Positions 56,768 through 64,000 of a DNA stretch of 64,000 nucleotides are shown piece by piece. This DNA comes from Mytilinidion resinicola (taxonomy: Eukaryota; Ascomycota; Dothideomycetes; Mytilinidiales; Mytilinidiaceae). The DNA lies in contig NW_022985452.1 in NCBI RefSeq assembly GCF_010093595.1, forward strand, positions 1,034,190 through 1,098,189, written 5' to 3'. Both the position numbers and the translations under genes were made by a program. The notes under the pieces were generated by a model, which did not search any database, was not told where the DNA came from, and was given only the letters and a program-made list of their open reading frames with translations. Position 1 is the stretch's first letter. Every line of letters begins with the position of its first letter.

Positions 56768-56890
56768 CACCTCAACGCCTGGGTTAAAAAGGTACTCACG
56801 TCCTTCGCCTCCCGGTCTCTTCATATCTATATGGCGTGGAGGGACGTTTAGGTTTTGCAAGTTCGAATCCCGGTGAGGTTGGTTCTTTTT
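56768..56890 (+). other. tRNA-like relic or tRNA-derived element
   Basis: The 3' part has a B-box (GTTCGAATC at 56861-56869) and is followed by T-runs. The seven bases 56768-56774 can pair with 56874-56880 at six of seven positions, and 56777-56780 with 56790-56793 around a GGGTTAAAA loop, like an acceptor stem and D-arm. A perfect ACGTCC/GGACGT stem lies between. The T-stem pairs poorly (two of five), and the spacing before the middle stem is wrong for a working tRNA, so this is a decayed tRNA gene or a SINE head. Confidence 0.4.
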
Positions 56891-57103
56891 CGCCTTTTTA
56901 GGCATTTTTTTCAATCTCAAGACTAACTAGCTACGTGTATTACAATCTCTCCTCTGGTCTAACAGATTCACTAGCACAATTCTTTTTTATTATATCGAGC
57001 TAAACTGGTGCTTATTCAACAAACTTTGCGATACTTCCTGGGGCTTTTACTTCACAAAAACGACAGAGGCAGAAAAAAGAATGATCTGCTATCTTTATTA
57101 CAC

Positions 57104-57229
57104 TACACCTGTCTGCTACTGCATGGAGTGCTTCAACGAATTTCCACATAGTCCAAGGCGAAGAGCATCTGTCTTCTTTAGATTCCTGAAAATGCATTGA
57201 AGCAACCCAAGCAGTGGCAGACAGGTGTA
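57104..57229. mobile_element. Small inverted-repeat element (MITE-like), copy 2
   Basis: Arms at 57104-57134 and 57199-57229 are inverted copies of 31 bp with about 27 matches; the core is GCAGT-GCAGACAGGTGTA. The right arm is related to the element at 32.6-32.7 kb. No coding capacity. Confidence 0.6.
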
Positions 57230-57855
57230 CACACGGGACAGCTTGTTCTAGAATTAGTGTGCTGTGCCACCTTTTCCATGCCTCGCGTGGTATGATATCC
57301 TAGTAAGATTCCGAATGCGATGTCCACCTCCTCACCATGGGAATCCACTTCCCGGTTCTGTACTTATTCCATCACCTTCACCATGCGGTCTACAGTGCTC
57401 CGATGTAGCAGCAAGCTTAGGACAGAACGTAAAGCTTGTTACCATAGCGGTGACTTCCAAGGCTCTAGTCTCTTCACTGTAGCCCCTCAATTGTTGCGGC
57501 CTTGAAGCGTGAGGCTGGTGGAGGGCTCCTTTCCAGACCAACCCGGCAGCCCAATCTTGGCTTCTCCCAGCGTCATGTCGACTCCTGACTCGACGTATCT
57601 CTTCCTCCTCACCTCATCTCTTCCTCCTCGCCTCATCTTTTCCACGGGCACCACTCCCGGCTCAATGCCTCTCGGCTCAGGAGACACTCAAGGAGAGATT
57701 TCGACATTCACCACGCCAACTTCATCCTGTCGCTAGCGCCAAATGTGCCTCGCACCTTGACGTATCTCCACCAATGCCTGTGGTACGACCGTCTATCCCA
57801 TCCACCTCACTCACACCCACGTCCACACTCGCCGCAACCCTGCGCGCCTCTCAGG
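57230..57855. other. Upstream region of the zinc-finger-like gene
   Basis: Pyrimidine-rich. A 53-codon frame from 57574 (starts MSTPDSTYLFLL) could be a 5' exon of the next gene, but the join is not certain. Confidence 0.4.
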
Positions 57856-58621
57856 ATGCCGTGCAGAGTCAACATGACAGGGGCCAGAAACCCTCACCAC
57901 CGCCATCCTGTCCATTGGCCGACAGACACCGCCGACCGCGGCTGGTCACTCTACAAGTGCGAGCGGTTCTGTGATTGGTGCCCTGCGGGTGGGCGTAAAG
58001 GGTTCGACACCAGTTCAGCCCTGTGGAGACATGTCACCATGGCCCACCCCACTGTCCCAAATCTCCCAGGACCCACGGTGGAAGTCCGGGTTTTCCCAGA
58101 AATCATTGACTGTCACCCAAACAGCTCCTGGTCAGTGTGCTTCCATTCGCTATTGAATTCTAGACGTTAAACGCTGACCATTGCTTGTCTTCTAAAGGGA
58201 ACCACCGCCAATGCCATGTCCCCATCCACCCGTCGACGTTCTCGGCTGGCCGACTCGCGAATTCCCAGTCAACCTCACCAAATACGCCAACACATTCTGG
58301 GGAGCTGTTGGAGAGCTTGCAATTGAGAATGGAGAAGTGATGGACATCCTTCGGGACAATGAAGATAAGCAGGCAGGCTACGACGACGTGCTCAAGGTGC
58401 AACTATTCTTGCGCACGGGGAAGGGTATGGAGAAATATGAGAAGCGTGTTCAGGCAGATGGGGATAAGGCTGACCTGCTTGGGGCGATGGCTAGGGTTTT
58501 CTGGGAAGTTGTGTGGAAGTGCGGCCATAACTTCAAGAAGGGTTACGACCTGTCGGAAGCTGCGGAGAAGCGAGAAAAGGATGGACATGAGACAGAGCTG
58601 CAAAGAGTGGGAGCGACTTGA
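57856..58621 (+). CDS. Orphan protein with C2H2-like zinc-finger motif
   Basis: Two exons (57856-58130, 58198-58621; intron 67 nt) give 232 residues. An N-terminal Pro/His-rich part leads to YKCERFCDWCPAGGRKGF and SSALWRHVTMAHP, a single C2H2-like finger. After the intron come VDVLGWPTREFPVNLTKYAN and a mixed charged, helical C-terminus (LLGAMARVFWEVVWKCGHNF). The start is uncertain: ATG 57856 is the first in frame, but the frame stays open upstream. No family was recognised. The intron joins SSW to EPPPMPCPHPP in frame, which supports a real gene. Confidence 0.55.
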
Positions 58622-58983
58622 GACGAGGGACGTTGGATCAGCCTCTAGTATGATATGACCTTTCAATTTCCACGGCACATTCAAGATGAGAGCACCAGGA
58701 AGAGTGATGTCCATTGAAAAAGAGGAAGAATGCCGAGACTTGAGCACGGGCTTAGTTTTCCTAGCTAACCTTGATGCCGCAAATTGTGAAAGAGGTCGTG
58801 ACCCAGATGCAGCCGCCATGACGCCTTCGACATGCCCGATAACTATGCTATAGGAAAGAGACTATGAGAATCGTGATTCAGAGCCGCATGAATGCCGGCT
58901 CCATCGTCCAGATGAGACAAACCTGTCGCACTTGCCTCTCTGTAGTCCCCAGACGCCAGCCGATGCAATCTGAGTCCCTGAAG
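58622..58983. other. Short convergent intergenic stretch
   Basis: No gene seen. Confidence 0.5.
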
Positions 58984-59889
58984 TTACTTTTTTGCAATCA
59001 GCATATGCTGGCTGGCCTCCATGTAGACTATGCCATCTTCGTCCACAGTCGTGCCAACCGCTTCCTGCAGCTTCGCCACCAGCAGGTCGATGGCCTCATC
59101 CCAACGATCCTCGTCCTCTTGAGCCCATCCCTGCAGACCACCGAGGTACGCCCAAGACAGCTCCGCCCACGAGTGCAAGTCCTTTGCAACCGCAGACGCC
59201 TCGCTCGAAGACATGGTGATGTTCTCCTCCTTGAAGCCCGCCTGCACCATCACCTTGCGCAATTGGGTGCCATCCGCCCAGCTGACCGGCGGCGCCTTTC
59301 CGGCACGGCCTGGCGAGCGCGTAGCCATCTGCACGGCTTTGATAGGTTCCAGCCAGGCGAGGGTCTGCCAGCAGTTGACGACAGCCACGCCGCCGGGCTT
59401 GAGGGTGCGGTAGATCTCGGTGGCGCCGTCGAGGCCGGCAGAGCCCATCATGAAGATGGCGATGTTGGTGAAAGAATGGGTAAAGTAGTCGTTTGGCAGG
59501 GCAACGGCCTCAGAGCGCATGTTCTCGACCTCGACAGGCCATTTGTTTGCGATGACGGCGGCACGGACGTGGGACAGGAAAGCTGGGTTCGAGTCCGTAG
59601 CCACGATCTTGATGGTAGGCAGCGGTGAGGTGGCCATGATCTTGCGCGTCACGGTGCCGGGGCCGCAGGCATTGTCGTGGATGACACTGTCGGCGGGAAA
59701 GGGCGAGACGAGCTTGATGTATTCCTCAGCGAATTGAGCGGTGACCTTGCCGCCGGTCTTCTCGTAGACATCGACGGCGTTGGCAAGGATGCCGAGGGCC
59801 TGCTTGGGGACGAACGGGGGGGTCGGGCTTGGAGACATCCTCGCGCGGTACTGTTCGCTGAGCGAGGTGAGGAAGGAGGAGCGAGGCAT
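58984..59889 (-). CDS. Class I SAM-dependent methyltransferase
   Basis: A 301-residue single-exon protein. Motif I is VIHDNACGPGTVTRKIM (about residues 68-84); the acidic residue of motif II is in IVATDSNPAFLSHV; the motif III region reads YFTHSFTNIAIFMM; the post-motif LDGATEIYRTLKPGGVAVVN is typical of UbiE/COQ5-type folds. The C-terminal third (HSWAELSWAYLGGLQGW) is found in fungal small-molecule methyltransferases. Substrate is unknown. The gene points away from the MFS transporter gene; no polyketide or peptide synthase is in the window, so a secondary-metabolite cluster is not shown. Confidence 0.85.
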   Translation of the reverse strand: MPRSSFLTSLSEQYRARMSPSPTPPFVPKQALGILANAVDVYEKTGGKVTAQFAEEYIKLVSPFPADSVIHDNACGPGTVTRKIMATSPLPTIKIVATDSNPAFLSHVRAAVIANKWPVEVENMRSEAVALPNDYFTHSFTNIAIFMMGSAGLDGATEIYRTLKPGGVAVVNCWQTLAWLEPIKAVQMATRSPGRAGKAPPVSWADGTQLRKVMVQAGFKEENITMSSSEASAVAKDLHSWAELSWAYLGGLQGWAQEDEDRWDEAIDLLVAKLQEAVGTTVDEDGIVYMEASQHMLIAKK

Positions 59890-61109
59890 GGAGGATGAGG
59901 TTGAAGGAGTGACGTTGGAAGGAAGTCGTCGGGCTGAGTGGACGTCACGTGGGCAATCAGCCAGCGCTTTTTAAGGTTCAACTCCCGCAGGCCGTTAGAT
60001 TTCATTAACAAGGGCCTACCGACCCACCTGGGCCAAAAGATCGTTGCTCAGGATGTATGAATCGCTGCTTGGCATGGTTTCGGGGCCACCGGCGGCCTGG
60101 TCTTGCTTGTTAAGCATCGTGTTAGTGGAACTTAATATCTCCGCGGATTCGACGACGGGGCACGAAGCGTGGAGGTCTACACCAGCCTTGTGGGGGATGC
60201 TGAGGGGGCTTCTATGGGGTCTTGGTATTAATATGGGAGTGCAGGGCACAAAGGACAAGATGAAAGAAGACTGGCACCCTCGACTAATAAGGGGTCGTCG
60301 AGTCAGGCTTATCGGCTCGTCTTCCCCGGCACCGAGGGACAGACAGACCTCGGGAGGTAACCGAATGGGTGAATGGCCGGCCGGCACTCTCCCGGTGCAG
60401 CAGAGATCAGCTTCCCCACACTCCTGACACTGGTTTGGGGAGAAGTTGAGGCTGATTCGCCTCAAGCACCGCGCAGCGAAATTATGCAGAGCTCTGTGCA
60501 ACCTCTAGATCTGCTCCACGGCACCAGAGTTACCGCCAGGACAGCTATTGGCCAGCAGGCTCCCTCCGAGCACCGGTGTCTTGGGCATCAAGACAAAACA
60601 GCATGGCATTAACGACCCCGCAATCCCCGGTTTCAAGAAAGCGATCGAGCTCCGCGAAATGGCGTTGCGCCACCCGCATAGAGGGCCAGTAACGATTGAG
60701 CAGTGCCCCAATCAAGCATACCTAGGCAAGTAGAGCACCTCCACGGGAGGGCCAATGCCGGCTTTCGGCTCTATACTTTACCCTTTCCGTGGCTGAAGTT
60801 CCGATGCCCGGCTATGTTCTGTACTCAAGCCTCGCCCCATCACGGCGCAAATTACAGCCAGGACGCCTTCCGCTTTGCATAAGGCTTGTCTATGGCTTGG
60901 TATCTACAGGGTGCGCTGCCGTCTTTGCCGATTTTGAGTATGTATGGACCTCAGGCCTCTGATTTGTGCACTCATAGACTCCCCGCATTTGCATGTACCT
61001 ACGTAAGACTATAATCCTGCGAGACGAATCCCCTCGCTCGTTGTAATACCTGCCATATACCCGTTATTTCCTTCTTTCCTTCTAGACGTCCTATCTCCTT
61101 CTCTCCGTC
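59890..61109. promoter_or_regulatory. Shared upstream region, methyltransferase / MFS transporter
   Basis: A 1.2-kb divergent spacer without a supported gene. It is long enough for two separate promoters. No binding motif was assigned. Confidence 0.4.
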
Positions 61110-62834
61110 ATGGCCTCCCGCGACCAAAGCCCATCGGAAAAGGGCAGTCGAACAGAGATCACAGAAAAGCAAGCCCCCACCAAAGTCTCCAACTTCCGCC
61201 TAGTATGGGACCAAGCCCTCATAACACCCGAGATCCTCGACTGGCCCTACGAAGGCGCCGGAACCACCGAAGAGCCCTTCATCGTCACCTGGATAGAGAA
61301 CGACCCACGGGACGCCCAGAACTTCTCCAACCTGAAGAAATGGTCGCTCACCATGCTCGCCGCCATGATCACCATGTCCGTCGCCCTCATCTCCTCCGCA
61401 TACTCGGCAACCATCCCCGAGATAATGGCAGAATTCCACGTCAGCCAGACCGTCGCCACCCTCGGGATATCCCTCTACGTGCTCGGCTTCGCCATAGGGC
61501 CGTTAGTCTGGGCGCCGCTGAGCGAGCTCTACGGCCGCCAGCTGATGTTCTTCCTCTCGCAAACCCTCCTCACAATCTTCAATTCCGGCGCCGCAGGCTC
61601 TAATAACATAGCCACACTCTTGGTCCTCCGATTCCTCGCCGGAGCCTTCGGTGCTGCGCCCATCACCAATGGAGGAGCAGTTGTTGCGGACTTGTTCAGC
61701 GCCGAAAAACGCGGCGTCGCCATGACCTTCTTCGCCGCCGCGCCCTCCCTCGGCCCCGTCCTAGGCCCCATCATCGGCGGCTTCCTGGGCGACGCGGCCG
61801 GCTGGCGCTGGGTGCAAGGCTTCATGGGCGCCTTCTCAGGCACCGTATGGATCGTCTCGACCCCCATCCTCCCGGAAACCTACTCTGTGTACCTCCTGCG
61901 CAAGCGCGCTGAGAAGCTCTCCCACCTCACGGGCAAAGTGTACCGCTCGCGCTCCGAGATCCGCCTGCGGCACATGTCCGCAGTGACCCAAATCACCACA
62001 GCCCTCTACCGGCCCTGGGTGCTCTTCTTCCACGAGCCCATCGTCATCATCCTGTCCATCTATCTCTCCGTCATCTACGGCACCCTCTACCTGCTCTTCG
62101 GCGCCTACCCTGTCGTCTACGAGCAGGTGCGCGGCTGGTCCATCAGCATCGGCTCGCTCGCCTTCATCGGCATCCTCGTCGGCAGCATGTCCGCCCTCGT
62201 CTACTCCTTCTGGGACAACGCGCGCTACGTGCGCGCCTCGCGTAGGCACAATGGCCACGCGCCCCCGGAAGCCCGCCTGCCGCCCGTCATGGTCGGCGGC
62301 GTCGCCTTCCCCATCGGGCTCTTCTGGTTCGCCTGGACCAACTCGCCCAACATCCACTGGATGGTCAGCATCTCCGCCGGCGCCGTGTTCAGCTTCGGCA
62401 TGATCCTCGTGTTCCTGTGCCTCAATTACCTGGTCGACGCGTACACGATCTACGCGGCGAGCGTGATCGCGTCGACGACGGTGCTGCGCTCGCTGTGCGC
62501 GACGGCATTTCCGCTGTTCACGGGCAAGATGTACGAGAAGCTCGGGATCCACTGGGCGAGCTCGGTACCGGCGTTTCTGGGGCTCGCGTGCATGCCGTTT
62601 CCGTTTCTGTTCTACAAGTACGGCGTCGCGATCCGGAAGCGGTGCAAGTACGCGGGCGAGGTGGAGCAGCTGCTGCAGGAGACGCGGGCGACGGTGGTGC
62701 GGAGCAATATGCCGCGCATAGAGGAAGGGGCTGGGGAGACGAGGTTGGAGAGGCAGATTACAAGGGATTTGGAGCGGGATGGGGAGAAGGATGGGTCGAT
62801 TGAGAAGGAGAAGGATCTGGATTCGATGGTTTAG
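61110..62834 (+). CDS. MFS transporter, DHA1 (drug:H+ antiporter) type
   Basis: A 574-residue single-exon protein with 12 predicted TM helices and a cytosolic N-terminus. Family marks: WIENDPRDAQNFSNLKKW before TM1; SSAYSATIPEIMAEFHVSQT; the motif-A-like loop GPLVWAPLSELYGRQ; LLVLRFLAGAFGAAPITNGG; and the antiporter motif-C-like APSLGPVLGPIIGGFLGDAA. A central cytosolic loop (about 255-310) and LCLNYLVDAYTIYAASVIAS in TM10-11 are typical of the polyamine/multidrug branch. The C-terminal tail is charged. Export of drugs, polyamines or a metabolite is the expected role. Third codon positions are strongly G/C-biased, more than most genes here, with no introns, which may point to high expression. 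Confidence 0.92.
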   Translation: MASRDQSPSEKGSRTEITEKQAPTKVSNFRLVWDQALITPEILDWPYEGAGTTEEPFIVTWIENDPRDAQNFSNLKKWSLTMLAAMITMSVALISSAYSATIPEIMAEFHVSQTVATLGISLYVLGFAIGPLVWAPLSELYGRQLMFFLSQTLLTIFNSGAAGSNNIATLLVLRFLAGAFGAAPITNGGAVVADLFSAEKRGVAMTFFAAAPSLGPVLGPIIGGFLGDAAGWRWVQGFMGAFSGTVWIVSTPILPETYSVYLLRKRAEKLSHLTGKVYRSRSEIRLRHMSAVTQITTALYRPWVLFFHEPIVIILSIYLSVIYGTLYLLFGAYPVVYEQVRGWSISIGSLAFIGILVGSMSALVYSFWDNARYVRASRRHNGHAPPEARLPPVMVGGVAFPIGLFWFAWTNSPNIHWMVSISAGAVFSFGMILVFLCLNYLVDAYTIYAASVIASTTVLRSLCATAFPLFTGKMYEKLGIHWASSVPAFLGLACMPFPFLFYKYGVAIRKRCKYAGEVEQLLQETRATVVRSNMPRIEEGAGETRLERQITRDLERDGEKDGSIEKEKDLDSMV

Positions 62835-63372
62835 AGGGGTTGTGGGGAAAAAGAAGCATAGACTTAGCTAAAAGTGCTGTAAATAGGAAATGATGAATGA
62901 TTGAATAGCTTGGGGAATACCCTGTGGTGTGCGTAGATTTGGCTTTTCCTTACCGATGAGCTGATCGACCGCCTGAGGCTAAGATTAAGATGGACTTCAA
63001 AAGTAGCACGCTGCGCCCGCCCTGATCATACGCATCCGGAAGCGATCCATATCACACTAATATCCATTTTACTTCTAGCTCCAAATGAATTGTTCGCAAA
63101 GCGGTCTCGCCATGTCGCTTCGAAGTTGTATCACACAAATGAGCGTAAAGGCCGACTCAAGTGATATTCCAATTTTCCGAGGAAGCTACCGACTACCTAG
63201 AGCTCACAACAAGCTATGTGCCGCCTTTTCCATGGCCACCAGAGCAGTCTCGTATAGAGAACCAGCAACCTTCCCATTCAGAAGACATGACAAAGAAGGA
63301 AAACCAAGAGTGTAAGGAAATCCTTCCAGGAAGCAGAAGGTGAACTTGCTTTCCACAAGAGTCGAGCAGAAT
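62835..63372. other. Convergent intergenic stretch
   Basis: No gene seen. Confidence 0.5.
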
Positions 63373-64000
63373 CTAGTGCCTTCCAGGGGGGTAACCAGGC
63401 TGCTGGCCAGGATAAGGTGCCTGACCGGGATAACCGCCTTGCTGTGGAGGCCTCTGCTGTTGTCCGTACTGGCCTGGGGGAGGCTGTCCGTATTGACCTT
63501 GAGGAGGCTGTCCGTATTGACCCTGAGGGGGCTGCTGCCCGTATTGGCCTGGGGGAGGAGCTCCGTATTGGCCTTGAGGAGGCGCTCCGTATTGTCCTTG
63601 AGGCGGCTGTCCGTATTGGCCTTGAGGAGGCTGCCCATACTGGCCTTGTGGAGGCTGTCCATATTGACCTTGGGGGGCGCCGTATTGGCCTTGAGGGCCC
63701 CCATAGCCAGGCACAGGCGGTGTCTGGGTCAATTCGTCTTTGCGATCGTACGAAGGATCGATGGCACCCATGAGAAGTTTGATGAGCTATTCGGAGATCA
63801 GTCTTTAGAATCGATTTATGCATCATTCAACATACCCAAAGCTCAGGTGTCAGGTCAACTGGTGGAACTGCACGAGCCATCTCAACTTGCTCATTTTCAT
63901 AGTCTAAGTTAATCGTTAGGCTGATTGTTGAAGGGGGGGCTTGTGAAGACTTACTGGATGTGCAGTCGACCAGGTTTCCGACGGTGGGGTCCGCATCCAA
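63373..64000 (-). CDS. [14 protein letters not shown] protein, 5' end outside window
   Basis: Three exons are visible (64000-63955 cut by the edge, 63903-63836, 63786-63373). The start lies beyond the right edge. The visible part begins [20 protein letters not shown] and continues with [17 protein letters not shown], then [20 protein letters not shown] and a repeat region of about 13 units of the type QYGQPPQG or QYGAPPQG, ending [13 protein letters not shown]. The repeat is Gln/Gly/Pro/Tyr-rich and disordered, like segments that drive phase separation or bind membranes and nucleic acids. The domain before the repeat was not recognised. Repeat coding produces long open frames on both strands. 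Confidence 0.75.
63425..63705. repeat. 24-bp coding minisatellite
   Basis: About twelve to thirteen units of 18-24 bp such as CTTGAGGAGGCTGTCCGTAT lie head to tail, each coding for one octapeptide of the QYGQPPQG protein. Confidence 0.8.

Noticed and set aside
61836..62552. 238-codon minus-strand frame rich in Asp, Gly, His, Val
   Set aside because: Antisense shadow of the MFS transporter; composition reflects G/C-rich third positions, with no family motif.
63204..63912. Several frames on both strands over the minisatellite
   Set aside because: The repeat keeps many frames open; only the minus frame with PQGQYG units joins upstream exons by GT-AG introns in phase.

Overview
The window is nuclear DNA of a filamentous ascomycete (Pezizomycotina). 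The evidence is genes broken by many short GT-AG introns (mostly 44-75 nt, often with a CTAAC/CTGAC-like branch site), lineage-typical families (SAT4/PTH11-like rhodopsin-domain protein, HET domain, NACHT-NTPase with fungal N domain, DUF3176, 2EXR-like protein, C2H2 plus fungal transcription-factor domain) and housekeeping genes of mitochondrial and G-protein biology. Genus and species cannot be set from the sequence alone. Exon borders below were read by hand from splice motifs, frame continuity and family motifs; no transcript or database check was possible.

Layout. 0-5 kb is gene-poor: a frame-broken 2EXR-like relic, a DUF3176 fragment, a coding scrap, and a small secreted 8-cysteine protein (4.1-4.5 kb). 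5.2-12.8 kb carries three minus-strand genes for secreted or membrane proteins: a BBE-type FAD oxidoreductase, a SAT4/rhodopsin-type seven-TM protein and a serine carboxypeptidase. After a 2-kb gap, 14.7-18.2 kb holds ALB1 (pre-60S ribosome factor) divergent from a membrane-anchored Ubp16-like deubiquitinase. At 19.2-20.5 kb is a WD40 gene with an unresolved junction. 21.5-27.9 kb holds an adenosine-deaminase-like gene divergent from the heterotrimeric G-protein beta subunit, followed by a phosducin-like protein, the family that chaperones G-beta-gamma. A small single-TM protein lies at 28.9-29.3 kb.

30.1-35.3 kb is an incompatibility/NLR-type island: an intact standalone fungal N-domain (NACHT-associated) gene, a decayed NACHT NTPase in the opposite orientation, and a HET-domain gene with no start codon, a C15 tract and a lost splice donor. 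35.5-54.7 kb is mostly core genome: a TM protein with a CCPS-Y-C motif, a 160-bp tandem repeat just before HEM3 (porphobilinogen deaminase), a hypothetical gene, a CofD/YvcK-like gene with an 18-nt microexon, a probable complex I accessory subunit, a COMPASS Shg1-domain protein with a long charged/RS tail, a type I membrane protein with a PPxY motif, a C2H2 transcription factor, and a low-complexity nuclear-looking protein.

55.1-57.3 kb is a repeat area: six degenerate repeat units (partly an exact 108-bp period), a tRNA-like relic and a small inverted-repeat element whose relative sits inside the NACHT relic at 32.6 kb. 57.9-62.8 kb has an orphan gene with a zinc-finger-like motif, a SAM methyltransferase and a divergent DHA1-type MFS transporter. 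The right edge cuts a minus-strand gene for a [14 protein letters not shown] protein.
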